Source of the DNA: CAZWDL01 sp964632995
Lineage (GTDB): Bacteria; Bacteroidota; Bacteroidia; Chitinophagales; Saprospiraceae
Direction: 5' to 3'
Length of the DNA: 41,225 nucleotides
Assembly: GCA_964632995.1 (NCBI GenBank)
Contig: CAZWDL010000066.1
Span: forward strand, 1 to 41,225
Shown here: in pieces, positions 7,881 through 16,381 of the stretch
How the letters are laid out: each line of letters starts with the position of its first letter
Numbering within the stretch: position 1 is the first letter of the stretch
Made by a program: the position numbers and the translations under genes
The notes under the pieces: generated by a model
What the model saw: only the letters and a program-made list of their open reading frames with translations
What the model was told of the DNA's origin: nothing
Database searches by the model: none

Positions 7881-9011
7881 TCAGTAGAAAGGGTTCTGAA
7901 AAGCGGGGTTTTGTACAAAACTAGTATCGGTGAGCGTCTTAAGAAATGCGATCAGATCCTGTTTTTCCCTTTCACTCAAATGAAAGGGCAGAATATTGGT
8001 GTCTTCATTTTCCACGGCGTGCCCTCCCCGTCCATAGTGATCGATCACCTCTTCGAGCGTAGCAAAACGACCGTCGTGCATATAGGGCGCCGTCAGTTCG
8101 ATATTGCGCAAGGTGGGTACGCGGAATTTGCCGAGATCGTAGCGGTTGTTACTGACCGCCCCGCGCCCTGGGTCTTGAAAGTCTTCGAGCGCAGCCACGC
8201 TGTCCAGTCCGTTATTCCGGTAGTGGTTGTCGGTGAAGAGGGGATCGAAGTGACAATGAGAACAGCCGGGATGATCCACCGTCTGTAATTCTTCGAAGAA
8301 AAAGAGTTGTTTGCCCCGCAGTTCGGCATCACTTAACCAGCCGTCGTTCAGCCATACTACGCGATCAAATTTGGAATTGGCGCTGATGAGGGTTCGCTCA
8401 AACTGGGCGATGGCTTTCACCGCCAGATCGCGGTTGATCTCCGCTTTGCGCTGAACGCCGAAGGCTTCGCGGAACAACGCGGGATAAGCGGGGTGGCGGC
8501 GCAGTTTTTCCTCTACTTTATCCCAGCTTTCGTTCAATTCGATATGATCTTCCACTGGAATAAGGGCTTGTTCTTCCAGCGTTTCCACGCGCCCGTCCCA
8601 GAAAAAGCCGTTGCTGTTGAAGGCCAGGTTGACCAGGGCCATGGCGCTTCGTTTTCCTTCTATTCCCAGCACGCCGGCGCTGAGCGGTAAGCCATCGGTG
8701 AAAGCCTTGTCGGGATGATGACAGGAAGCACAGGATTGGGTACTGTCGGAGGAGAGGATGGGATCGTAAAACAGACGCCGGCCCAATTCCACGCCTTCCA
8801 TCGTCATAGGGTTGTCGGCAGGGACGACAGGATCGGGCATCCATTCCGGAATCGCCAATTCATAAGGCTGCGGATCGTAGATCCCCTCTATAATATCGTT
8901 TTGTTCCGGGCAGGAGGTACAGGCCGGGTCTGCGTTATCAGAACTACAGGCGCTGCCCGTTAAGAGTAACGACAGGAGGACCAGGGCTAAAGAGAAATTG
9001 TTTCTGCTCAT
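7881..9011 (-). CDS. MbnH/MauG-like di-haem cytochrome c peroxidase family protein (A)
   Basis: This is a 376-residue protein from the ATG at 9011; an upstream in-frame ATG would run back into the preceding gene. The N-terminus is a signal sequence ending in a Cys (LLLTGSAC, C22), a possible lipoprotein. Two haem c sites are present: C94-A-S-C97-H98 and C250-S-H-C253-H254. Between and after them lie family motifs FWDGR (137-141) and APYMHDGRF (308-316), where the Met is a likely distal haem ligand. It starts 1 nt after the stop of the paralogous peroxidase B, so the two are cotranscribed. Adjacent MbnP-like genes point to an MbnH role, meaning oxidative modification of a partner protein, rather than plain H2O2 removal. 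Extra pair CTSC at 31-34 is unusual. Confidence 0.87.
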   Translation of the reverse strand: MSRNNFSLALVLLSLLLTGSACSSDNADPACTSCPEQNDIIEGIYDPQPYELAIPEWMPDPVVPADNPMTMEGVELGRRLFYDPILSSDSTQSCASCHHPDKAFTDGLPLSAGVLGIEGKRSAMALVNLAFNSNGFFWDGRVETLEEQALIPVEDHIELNESWDKVEEKLRRHPAYPALFREAFGVQRKAEINRDLAVKAIAQFERTLISANSKFDRVVWLNDGWLSDAELRGKQLFFFEELQTVDHPGCSHCHFDPLFTDNHYRNNGLDSVAALEDFQDPGRGAVSNNRYDLGKFRVPTLRNIELTAPYMHDGRFATLEEVIDHYGRGGHAVENEDTNILPFHLSEREKQDLIAFLKTLTDTSFVQNPAFQNPFY

Positions 9012-9012
9012 A

Positions 9013-10134
9013 CTATTCCGGGTGGAATGGATTTTGAAATTTCGAATTATTAACAAAAGAAGTATCGGTCAGGGTTCGCAAAAAGGCGATCAAATCGGAT
9101 TTATCCCGATCACTCAGATGCAGGGGTCGCACATTGGGGTTGACGTTTTCGGCCTGGTGCCCGCCTTGGTCGTAATGGTCGATGACCAGTTCCAGGCTGG
9201 CGAACCGGCCATCGTGCATGTAGGGAGCTGTCAGCTCGATATTGCGCAGGCTGGGGGTGCGAAATTTACCCAGATCAGACCGGCGTCCGCTGACGGCTCC
9301 CCGGCCGGGATCGGGCAAATCCTTCAGCTTGGCTGCCGGATCCAGGCCATTGTTAAAGTATTCCAGGTTGGTAAACAAGGGATCGGTATGGCAATGGCCG
9401 CATTCCGCCATTGACAGGCCGCCCGGGAAGTCGAAGAAAATTTCCCATCCTCGTCTTTCCTCCGGCGTGAAAGCAGCCTCGCCCCGCTGCACCCGGTCGA
9501 AGCGAGCATCTGCACTGACCAGGGTACGCTGAAACTGCGCCAGGGCTTTGGCCAGCAGGTCCCGGTTTATCTGATCGGGCTCCGTAATGCCGAAAGCCCG
9601 CCGAAAGTGCGCCGGGTAGTCCGGGTGCCTTTGCAGGCGTGCTTCAATCCGTGCCCAGTCGGCGCCCATCTCATCCGGATTGGTTACCGGATGCAGAGCT
9701 TGTTCTTCCAGGGTGGGCGCCCGCCCGTCCCAAAAGAGGCCGGTATAGACAAAGCCGATGTTGACCAATGAAGGCGCATTGCGGCTCCCCTCCCGTCCCT
9801 GAACACCAACACTGAACGGGCGCGCTTCGGCAAATCCTAAGCCGGGATGGTGACAGGAAGCACAGGACACACTACTATCGGCGGAAAGAATGGGATCGTA
9901 AAACAGACGCCGGCCCAACGCAATACCTTCCTCGGTAAGAGGATTATCAGCAGGTATGGCCATCGGCACAAAACCTTCTGGTTGGGGGGCTTTAACCGCC
10001 TTTGGCTGGTAGGCGATATGTTCCAGCTCCCCCTCCCCTACTCCACAGCTTTGGATTAAGAGGGACAGCAGGAGAAAAATACCTCCTGTAAAAACCCCAA
10101 GTACTTTATTTAAGACTGCTTTTATCAAGCTCAA
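9013..10134 (-). CDS. MbnH/MauG-like di-haem cytochrome c peroxidase family protein (B)
   Basis: This 373-residue lipoprotein candidate (LLIQSC, C30) carries two haem c motifs, C91-A-S-C94-H95 and C245-G-H-C248-H249, plus FWDGR (134-138) and APYMHDGRF (303-311). It is clearly paralogous to peroxidase A along its whole length, including the same PADNPxTxEG and PILSxDS segments near the first haem. It begins 15 bp after the MbnP-like gene B and is followed after 1 nt by peroxidase A. In MbnP/MbnH pairs, the known MbnH is a periplasmic di-haem enzyme that oxidises a tryptophan of MbnP. That this pair does so is inference from context. Confidence 0.88.
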   Translation of the reverse strand: MSLIKAVLNKVLGVFTGGIFLLLSLLIQSCGVGEGELEHIAYQPKAVKAPQPEGFVPMAIPADNPLTEEGIALGRRLFYDPILSADSSVSCASCHHPGLGFAEARPFSVGVQGREGSRNAPSLVNIGFVYTGLFWDGRAPTLEEQALHPVTNPDEMGADWARIEARLQRHPDYPAHFRRAFGITEPDQINRDLLAKALAQFQRTLVSADARFDRVQRGEAAFTPEERRGWEIFFDFPGGLSMAECGHCHTDPLFTNLEYFNNGLDPAAKLKDLPDPGRGAVSGRRSDLGKFRTPSLRNIELTAPYMHDGRFASLELVIDHYDQGGHQAENVNPNVRPLHLSDRDKSDLIAFLRTLTDTSFVNNSKFQNPFHPE

Positions 10135-10149
10135 ATCATTTAAGACTTT

Positions 10150-10926
10150 TTACTTGTTCCCCACCTCTATTGCCTTTACCAGGTTATCCGCCAGAAATTT
10201 TGCCAGTTCCGGGTCGTTGGTATGGTCCTGGGTGACCTGCCGGAAGTCAACAAACTCGTTGCCGGAAGGAACCAGCACCTTGCGGAGGTCCACGACAAGA
10301 TCCAGGTTCAGCGATTGACCGCTCTTCACTTCCAGGGCTTGCTCGAAAGTTTTGCTGCGGTAAAAGTCATCCAGCCCGATGTGGAAAGTGAGTTTTTCTT
10401 CAAACTCACCATCCTGGTTAATATCGGCATTGCCTTCAATCTTGAAAAAGACATATCCCGTGGCCCAGGACCAGTAATTGTCGGTGAGTACATGCCCGGG
10501 GCCGTAATCGCCCGGCTGGGTTTTATTCAACTCTTCCGAGACGCCGATGCCGAAACGCAGACCGCTGTAGCGGCCGGGAGGAACCGCCTCCGCGCGAATG
10601 GTGTATCCCTCGCGGGCGGCATTTTCATCCTGTACGTCCCTAAAGCTGACCAGATCGATATCCTTGATTTTTACGGGCTGCCCGGCACTGGGATCCTCCG
10701 GCAGCAGCTCCACTTCCGAAACGTAAAAATGGAACAATTGGAACCTGGTTCTCATATCCGCTTCGTAGGCGTAATCCTGCTCGTACATGAGCAGCGGTGC
10801 ATCTCCGAAATACCCCTGGAAATTCAGCGTCACTTCACCCGGTCCGGTAGGTGTCTCTTCCTGATTACAGCTCGATACCGCCAGTACTAAAACAAGGGAC
10901 AGCAGTGTGATCAATGCTTTTTTCAT
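10150..10926 (-). CDS. MbnP-like lipoprotein (B)
   Basis: The protein has 258 residues and a lipoprotein signal (VLAVSSC, C20). The body matches the MbnP family as I know it: FQLFHFYVSEVELLP (62-76), PPGRYSGLRFGIGVSEELN (116-134), NYWSWATGYVFFKIEG (150-165) and a late FHIGLDD strand (181-187). Family members bind copper and can carry an oxidised tryptophan; W152 and W154 in the conserved segment are the obvious candidates to test. It lies immediately upstream of the two di-haem peroxidases with a 15-bp gap, the classical MbnP-MbnH order. It was probably cotranscribed with them. Confidence 0.82.
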   Translation of the reverse strand: MKKALITLLSLVLVLAVSSCNQEETPTGPGEVTLNFQGYFGDAPLLMYEQDYAYEADMRTRFQLFHFYVSEVELLPEDPSAGQPVKIKDIDLVSFRDVQDENAAREGYTIRAEAVPPGRYSGLRFGIGVSEELNKTQPGDYGPGHVLTDNYWSWATGYVFFKIEGNADINQDGEFEEKLTFHIGLDDFYRSKTFEQALEVKSGQSLNLDLVVDLRKVLVPSGNEFVDFRQVTQDHTNDPELAKFLADNLVKAIEVGNK

Positions 10927-11053
10927 CTTTGATTTTTTTAATTTGAAAAAATAAACCGGTGTTACAGTTTGGTCAACTGTTCCGGGTAATTAGGTGAAGT
11001 CCATTAGTATTGGGTGAGAATTTAGGGAAATCTATAGTATAAACAACAATAAC

Positions 11054-11926
11054 TTACTGTAGTTTTTGCTCAATGGCAATAACGGAGAACGATTCGGTCA
11101 AATTATTGACAATCTTCTGAATAAGTGCTGCCTCATCGTCGTTTTTCAAATCCACCTGGCTAAACCAGGTCAGATAATTGATGCGTATAACCAGACTGGG
11201 GCCGAAGCCGGGACTGAGTTCAAAGGGGGTGGGCAGGGACAGCTCTACTGTCCGCAGCTGCCCGGGCAACCCTATTTCCAGCAGGGTGCGCAAGGTGTCC
11301 GCCTGTCCTTCGATGCGAAACAGATCAATGCGATTGTAAATACGGCCGGAATCGGCGTTCCAGTACATCTCCTGCAGGGCGAGTGGATGATCTTCCGGTA
11401 GGAGGGCAGGGGCCACGAAGTTTGCAGGGCCGTCGATGCCGACATCGAACCTGATTGCTGAAAATACACCCTGACTGATAAAATTTCCGACCCTGCTTGT
11501 CCGAAGGTCATTGGGATTGAGCAGAACGATATCATCGGTGACCACTTCTATCTTTATACTGCCATCCGGTTGCTCAACGGGTATTTGCAGGGTATCGGTC
11601 ACCCGCACCGGAGAGCCGCCGGGCCGCAGCAGCGCCACATTCGAGAGGTAAAACTGAATATCATTGATGCGAAAGTCGTTACCGGCGCCGTCCTGATATA
11701 CCGAATCTCCGAAATTGAGATTGGCCTCAGAATCCGGATTAACTTTATGCAGAACATCCAGTTGGAGCGTTGGATATTCACAGCAGTCCGAACAGGGAAG
11801 GTCGGCATCGACCTGGTAATTGACGGCATTGACATCCAGGCAGCCTTCCTTGGGTTCTACACAAGCTGTCAGCAAGCTACCCAAACCGAGTAAGAGCAGA
11901 AATTTAGGAGCGATTCTGCTTTTCAT
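11054..11926 (-). CDS. MbnP-like lipoprotein (A) with an N-terminal Cys-rich motif
   Basis: I place the start at 11926 (MKSRIAPKFLLLLGLGSLLTAC), which gives a clean lipoprotein signal with C22 and a 290-residue product. Longer in-frame starts fall inside the exonuclease gene. Residues 28-52 carry a small Cys motif (GCLDVNAVNYQVDADLP, then CSDCCEYP) like the GCxDxxAxNY modules of Bacteroidota surface proteins. The rest is MbnP-like: INDIQFYLSNVALL, FSAIRFDVGIDGPAN, EMYWNADSGRIYNRIDLFRIEG split over two strands, and LVIRINYLTWFSQV. Its start overlaps the 3' end of the exonuclease gene by 23 bp. A 127-bp gap separates it from MbnP B. Confidence 0.78.
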   Translation of the reverse strand: MKSRIAPKFLLLLGLGSLLTACVEPKEGCLDVNAVNYQVDADLPCSDCCEYPTLQLDVLHKVNPDSEANLNFGDSVYQDGAGNDFRINDIQFYLSNVALLRPGGSPVRVTDTLQIPVEQPDGSIKIEVVTDDIVLLNPNDLRTSRVGNFISQGVFSAIRFDVGIDGPANFVAPALLPEDHPLALQEMYWNADSGRIYNRIDLFRIEGQADTLRTLLEIGLPGQLRTVELSLPTPFELSPGFGPSLVIRINYLTWFSQVDLKNDDEAALIQKIVNNLTESFSVIAIEQKLQ

Positions 11927-12725
11927 ATTCCTTAACCAGCTTTTGGATGACCTGCTTGACCTGTGAGCTGAATTCCTTGTTGAGCATCCAGTTGTAGTAC
12001 TGTTTATCACGCGACAGCGTTTCGGCAACCGGTTTGCCGTTGTATTTCCCAAAGTTGAAGATGATCACGCCCTTGCTGTCATACTTCATTCGTTGCGTAG
12101 CATCCACATAGCGCAAATCATTGGTAAACTCATGCAGCGCCTGGATATCTTTTCTCACCGGTTCCTTGGTCACTTTACCGTCCGCATCGATATGATCGAC
12201 GCCTTCGTAAGCTCTGAGCTGCCCCTTGAATACATCGATGGTGGCGCGCACATCGGCCAGCGCATCGTGGGCGTCCTCCATTTGCTTGTTGCAGTAGTAC
12301 TTTAGCGCGGCCTGCAGCGTACGAGGTTCCATTTTGTAGAAAATGCGCTGCACATCGATCAGGCGCCGCTTATCCAGATCAAAGTCTATTCCTACGCGGG
12401 CGAATTCTTCCATCAGCATGGGAATGTCAAAGCGATTGGAATTGTAGCCGGCCAGATCAGCGTTGCCGATAAAGTCATGGATTTTATCGGCCACCTGTTG
12501 GAAAGTAGGCTTATTGGCTACGTCTTTGGGTAAAATTCCGTGTACCTGCATGGCCTCCTCTGAAATCGGGATGCCCGGGTTGATCAGCATATTCAGTTCT
12601 TCCGGTTCCCGCCCGTCGGCAAAATATTTAATAATGGCTACCTGAACGATCCGGTCACGGATGACATTCAGTCCGGTGGCTTCCAGGTCGATAAAACAGA
12701 GGTCTCTATCTAAGTTGAGGTCCAT
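11904..12725 (-). CDS. DnaQ-type (DEDDh) 3'-5' exonuclease with ExoX-like C-terminal domain
   Basis: The 273-residue protein has the three exonuclease motifs: Exo I D13-L-E15 (IDLEATGL), Exo II with D100 (YNSNRFDIPML), and Exo III H153-DALAD158 (DAHDALADVRAT). These are the DEDDh metal-binding and catalytic residues. Residues about 215-260 (IFNFGKYNGKPVAETL, YYNWMLNKEF) form the small domain found at the C-terminus of ExoX-like exonucleases. A free-standing repair or proofreading exonuclease is most likely; it need not be the replicative epsilon subunit. A perfect TAACTTTG -7 box lies 29 nt upstream. The 3' end overlaps the MbnP A start. Confidence 0.9.
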   Translation of the reverse strand: MDLNLDRDLCFIDLEATGLNVIRDRIVQVAIIKYFADGREPEELNMLINPGIPISEEAMQVHGILPKDVANKPTFQQVADKIHDFIGNADLAGYNSNRFDIPMLMEEFARVGIDFDLDKRRLIDVQRIFYKMEPRTLQAALKYYCNKQMEDAHDALADVRATIDVFKGQLRAYEGVDHIDADGKVTKEPVRKDIQALHEFTNDLRYVDATQRMKYDSKGVIIFNFGKYNGKPVAETLSRDKQYYNWMLNKEFSSQVKQVIQKLVKEYEKQNRS

Positions 12726-12753
12726 TAAAAAAGGTATTTTAGTTCTCGGGAGG

Positions 12754-12761
12754 CAAAGTTA
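12754..12761 (-). promoter_or_regulatory. Bacteroidota -7 box for the exonuclease gene
   Basis: TAACTTTG on the minus strand matches TAnnTTTG exactly and lies 29 nt before the exonuclease ATG. No clear -33 TTG is visible, as it would fall inside the end of apbE. Confidence 0.5.
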
Positions 12762-12768
12762 CGTAATT

Positions 12769-13857
12769 TCAGTTAGCCGAATTACCCGGCGTTTGTTTAA
12801 GCTCATCGGCGAGGCCCGGGCTATGCCGGATCTGCATCAGCCCGGCCTCATCGCTGAAGATGAAATAGCCTTCCAGGTCATCCAGCCTTTGCACGAGCTG
12901 GTAGGCGCTGTCGAGGCCCATCACCATGCAGGCGGTGGCGTAAGCATCGGCTGTCATACAGTTTTCTGCAAATACTGATGCGCTGAGCAGGGGGCTGCGT
13001 TCCGGAAACCCCGTGCGGGGGTTGATCGTATGACTGTACTTAACGCCATCCACTTCGTAGAAGTTTCGGTAATTGCCGGAAGTGGCGATCGCGCGGTCTT
13101 CCAGAGGGACGGCCTGCTGAATTTCACTGAAAGCGGCTTCTTCCCTCGGAACATTGATGCCTACGCGCCAGGGGCCTCCCCGCGGGCTAAGCCCCAGCCC
13201 CACCAGCTCACCGCCGATATCCACGAGAAAGTGCCGGATGCCTTTTCCGTAAAGTAATTCGCCGATGGCATCCACCCCGTAGCCTTTGGCGATGGCGCTG
13301 AAATCGAGCTGCACGCCGGGCAGCGCTTTGCGCAACACCCGCTGTTCACCCTCCCGCAGGAGTTCTATCTTATCGAAACCCACGTATTGCATCAGCGAGT
13401 CAATTACAATACTGTCTACCGCTGTAACCGGTTTCTTTTTGGTATAACCAAAGCCCCAATAATTAACCAGCGGCATGACCGTGGGATCGAAAGCGCCGTT
13501 GGTTTCCCGGTACACCACATCGGCCTGGGCGTAATTTGCCAGGAAGTGCGTGTCGGCCGGGCTGAGCAAGAGCTCTTCTTCCGCCTGGTTAAACCGGGAG
13601 ATGGTCGAAGATTCAATATAAGTTGACACCTGCCGGTTGATTTCGCCTAACAGTTCCTCTATCTCCAACTGGAAATCCCGTCTTTCCGCATCGGCATAGC
13701 TGACCCGGTAGTAGGTGCCCATGGTCTGGCCTTCCATTTGCTGGTAATCGCTTTTCGGCGGTGCTTCCGCTCCCCCATTGCAGGAAGTAAGGAAAAAAAG
13801 GACTGTCGCCAGACCGGCTAAAAGGGTAAAACCCCATGTGTTTAATCGATCACACAT
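12769..13857 (-). CDS. apbE: FAD:protein FMN transferase (ApbE family lipoprotein)
   Basis: This 362-residue protein has a lipoprotein signal (LFFLTSC, C26). ApbE landmarks occur in order: MEGQTMGTYYRV (41-52), STYIESSTISRFN, TNGAFDPTVMPLVNYWGFG, LDFSAIAKGYGVDAIGELL, HFLVDIGGELVGLG, and AIATSGNYRNF followed by SHTINPRTGFP. ApbE attaches FMN from FAD to a Thr/Ser of target proteins such as Na+-translocating NADH:quinone reductase subunits, on the outer face of the inner membrane. No flavoprotein target gene lies nearby. It is upstream of the exonuclease by 43 bp. Confidence 0.92.
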   Translation of the reverse strand: MCDRLNTWGFTLLAGLATVLFFLTSCNGGAEAPPKSDYQQMEGQTMGTYYRVSYADAERRDFQLEIEELLGEINRQVSTYIESSTISRFNQAEEELLLSPADTHFLANYAQADVVYRETNGAFDPTVMPLVNYWGFGYTKKKPVTAVDSIVIDSLMQYVGFDKIELLREGEQRVLRKALPGVQLDFSAIAKGYGVDAIGELLYGKGIRHFLVDIGGELVGLGLSPRGGPWRVGINVPREEAAFSEIQQAVPLEDRAIATSGNYRNFYEVDGVKYSHTINPRTGFPERSPLLSASVFAENCMTADAYATACMVMGLDSAYQLVQRLDDLEGYFIFSDEAGLMQIRHSPGLADELKQTPGNSAN

Positions 13858-13980
13858 ATTATTATTCGCTTGATTTTTTTTAATTATGCAGGAACTACTC
13901 CTTCAACAGCGAGATACCGCCTCCCTTTAAATCTTTTCTCCCGGGAACCCGCAGGTAGACGAACAGCTTTAATTTTCAAC

Positions 13981-14379
13981 TCAAATACCTTTCCTGTACC
14001 GCGCATCCAACGAAAACCATCCCGGGCCGGTCAGCAGCAGGCTGATAAAAACACTCAGAAATAACAGCGCCTTTTCCCAGCGTCCGAAAGGATCACCAAA
14101 ATGAGCGTAAAAAATAGCCACCAGCATGGTGACGATAAGGGGGAGCAGGGCCCAGCGAGTGAACCACCCCAGCATGAGCAGGGCCGAACAGAGTGCCTCG
14201 GCGAAGACCACCAGCGCCAAACTGACTACGGGACCGAGCCCAAAAGGATCGGAAAAATCAATGGGTTCTCCGGAAAACAAACGTTCCAGTTTTCCCCACC
14301 CGTGCCCGTAGAGCATAGAAAAACCGAAGACCAGCCGGATCAGCAACAATGCGATATCGGTACTTCTCGTATGTTTCAT
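13981..14379 (-). CDS. DoxX family membrane protein
   Basis: I place the start at 14379 (MKHTRSTDIALLLIRLVFG), giving 132 residues; a longer frame upstream has no membrane-protein character. There are four hydrophobic segments (about 9-25, 48-68, 72-92, 100-118). DoxX features include LLIRLVFGFSMLYGHGWGKL and AEALCSALLMLGWFTRWALL. DoxX proteins are small inner-membrane proteins linked in some organisms to thiosulfate:quinone oxidoreduction or redox homeostasis. The specific role here cannot be deduced. Confidence 0.85.
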   Translation of the reverse strand: MKHTRSTDIALLLIRLVFGFSMLYGHGWGKLERLFSGEPIDFSDPFGLGPVVSLALVVFAEALCSALLMLGWFTRWALLPLIVTMLVAIFYAHFGDPFGRWEKALLFLSVFISLLLTGPGWFSLDARYRKGI

Positions 14380-14743
14380 GATCACAAATTTGTAGTTTTT
14401 GGGATTGACTGCCAACAGTAACCAATAGAAGTTATCTAAAGTTTTTTGCTGCCGGCGAAAAAACCCGGATTTTGGCGCCAATCGAAGCCAATTTTCCACT
14501 GCATAGCAGCGCTACGGATTTAAAAACCGGCGCAGAGTGTGGGCAAAAGACGCGTTTTGGAGCCCAGCAGGAAAACTTTAGGCAATTTCATAATCCCGGT
14601 TTGAGGATTATTCATTTTTCGGAATTGTTATCAAGCCTTATCCTCGAAGGACCCGGAGGAGTATTTTTAACGTAAAACCGAAAATCTTTAGCATCTTCGG
14701 CCTTTCTTTGCTGGCCAATTGATGAGTTTACAGAACAGGGCAT
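14380..14743. other. Intergenic region between doxX-like gene and GT39 gene
   Basis: These 364 bp lie between divergent genes. No ORF with coding character, tRNA or strong terminator is seen. Promoters for both flanking genes should lie here but none matches the TAnnTTTG box well. Confidence 0.45.
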
Positions 14744-16381
14744 ATGAAGTCTGAAAAATCCCCCTTTGATCGCAAGTCCTATCGCCGCCTGCTTCTACTG
14801 GCGACCGTTTTACTGCCCGTCGCCCTGTTGCTCAACCTGGGGATCGCTCCCCTGATGCTGGAAGAGCCGCGCCGGGGACTGGTCACTATGGAAATGCTGC
14901 ACAGTGGGAATATCTGGGTGCCCCGTCTGTTCGGTGAGCTGTATTACAACAAACCGCCGGTCTTTAACTGGGTGCTGATAGGCAGCGCCGCAGTACTGGG
15001 TGAGCTCAACGAGTGGGCATTACGACTGCCGACGGTACTTTCCCTGGCCGGCATGGGCCTGCTGACGTATGTAAGCGGCCGCCGCTTCGTCAGTCCCGTT
15101 TTCGGCTGGCTGGCGGGATTACTGACAATCTGCTCGGCAGACCTTCTGTTTTACTTTTCCCTGCTGGGTGAAATCGATCTTTTCTATTCGCTTCTTACTT
15201 ACGGCAGTATCCTGGCAGTCTTTTTTTTCCATCAAAAAGAACAACCCTACCGCCTGTTTTTGTGCACCTACCTGCTGGCTGCTGCAGGTTTTCTGACCAA
15301 GGGCTTGCCATCTGTGCTCTTTGCCGGTTTGACGCTTGTAGCTTATCTGGGTTACCGGCGCGCCTGGCGTTACCTTTTTTCCGCTGAGCATCTGACGGGG
15401 ATCCTTAGCTTTTTGCTTGTGGTGACCGCTTATTACGCCATCTACGCACAATACGAGGATCCCTGGCCCTTTCTACGCAACATCTGGGCTTCCTCGGCCA
15501 ATCGCAGTCCTTTGGGAGAAAGCTGGCTAGAAATTCCACAGCACCTGATCAGTTTCCCGCCCGATACGCTCAAAAATCTGCTGCCTGCCGCTTTTCTGAT
15601 CGTATTCGGTCTGCAGAAAAGTAGCTGGAAGTCCCTTTGGAAGCACCCGCTGATGCAGTTTGCCATTATTGCCTTTGCAGTAAATTACGCCGTCTACTGG
15701 ATATCACCGGGCAGCCGGCAGCGCTACATCTATATGCTGTTTCCCCTTGCCATCCTGGTGCTGAGTTACTTGTATTACCAACGCTTTAATTTTCAGCCCG
15801 GGCAGCGTTTTCTACAAGTGATCGGTTTGCTGGGCAGTGCTGTTTTGGCTCTCGCTGCCGTTACGCTGTCTTTTCTTCCTGTAGATAATTTGCCCGGCCT
15901 TCCGCTTTGGTTCGGCCTGGCGCTTTTCGCCGGAAGCAGCGCTCTTTTTATATACCTCTTTACCCGCCCGGAGCTCTCTCTACCTGCCATTGTCCTTGTC
16001 CTGGTGCTGTCTCGCCTGCTTTTCGATCTGACTATTCTTCCCCAGCGGACGCAGCATTCTGATGCCCTGCGGGAACAAGACTGGGCCCAACAGGTGACCC
16101 TGCTTAGCGAGCACGCCCCTATTTACCTGGTGAAGGGGCATCGCGCTCCCTTTACCTTCACGTTTTATCTTAATCAATACCGGAATCAGCTGATTGGCAC
16201 CGTGGAACAATACCGGGAAGACAGTTATTACATCCTGGATAATCAGGAGCCCCCCGGCTGGCGAACCCTTACAGATTACAATGACCGGGGGGAATGTTAC
16301 TATTTCGGCTTTTTTACCGAGCCCCCCGATCCGGCCTTCTTCCGGGAACGGGAACAGGAAAAGGGGATACTGACAGATTAA
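14744..16381 (+). CDS. GT39-family (ArnT/PMT-like) membrane glycosyltransferase
   Basis: This is a 545-residue GT-C fold protein with about 11-12 hydrophobic segments. The first periplasmic loop has the acidic motif LMLEEPRRGLVTMEMLHSGN (residues about 38-57) followed by LYYNKPPVFNW, the pattern of ArnT/GT39 enzymes that take sugars from polyprenyl-phosphate donors. The FLTKGLPSVLFAGLTL segment is also typical. The C-terminal 110 residues are a soluble periplasmic part. The likely substrate is a polyprenyl-linked sugar and the acceptor a lipid or protein at the periplasmic face; neither is identifiable. It ends with a 4-bp convergent overlap with the terC-like gene. Confidence 0.85.
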   Translation: MKSEKSPFDRKSYRRLLLLATVLLPVALLLNLGIAPLMLEEPRRGLVTMEMLHSGNIWVPRLFGELYYNKPPVFNWVLIGSAAVLGELNEWALRLPTVLSLAGMGLLTYVSGRRFVSPVFGWLAGLLTICSADLLFYFSLLGEIDLFYSLLTYGSILAVFFFHQKEQPYRLFLCTYLLAAAGFLTKGLPSVLFAGLTLVAYLGYRRAWRYLFSAEHLTGILSFLLVVTAYYAIYAQYEDPWPFLRNIWASSANRSPLGESWLEIPQHLISFPPDTLKNLLPAAFLIVFGLQKSSWKSLWKHPLMQFAIIAFAVNYAVYWISPGSRQRYIYMLFPLAILVLSYLYYQRFNFQPGQRFLQVIGLLGSAVLALAAVTLSFLPVDNLPGLPLWFGLALFAGSSALFIYLFTRPELSLPAIVLVLVLSRLLFDLTILPQRTQHSDALREQDWAQQVTLLSEHAPIYLVKGHRAPFTFTFYLNQYRNQLIGTVEQYREDSYYILDNQEPPGWRTLTDYNDRGECYYFGFFTEPPDPAFFREREQEKGILTD

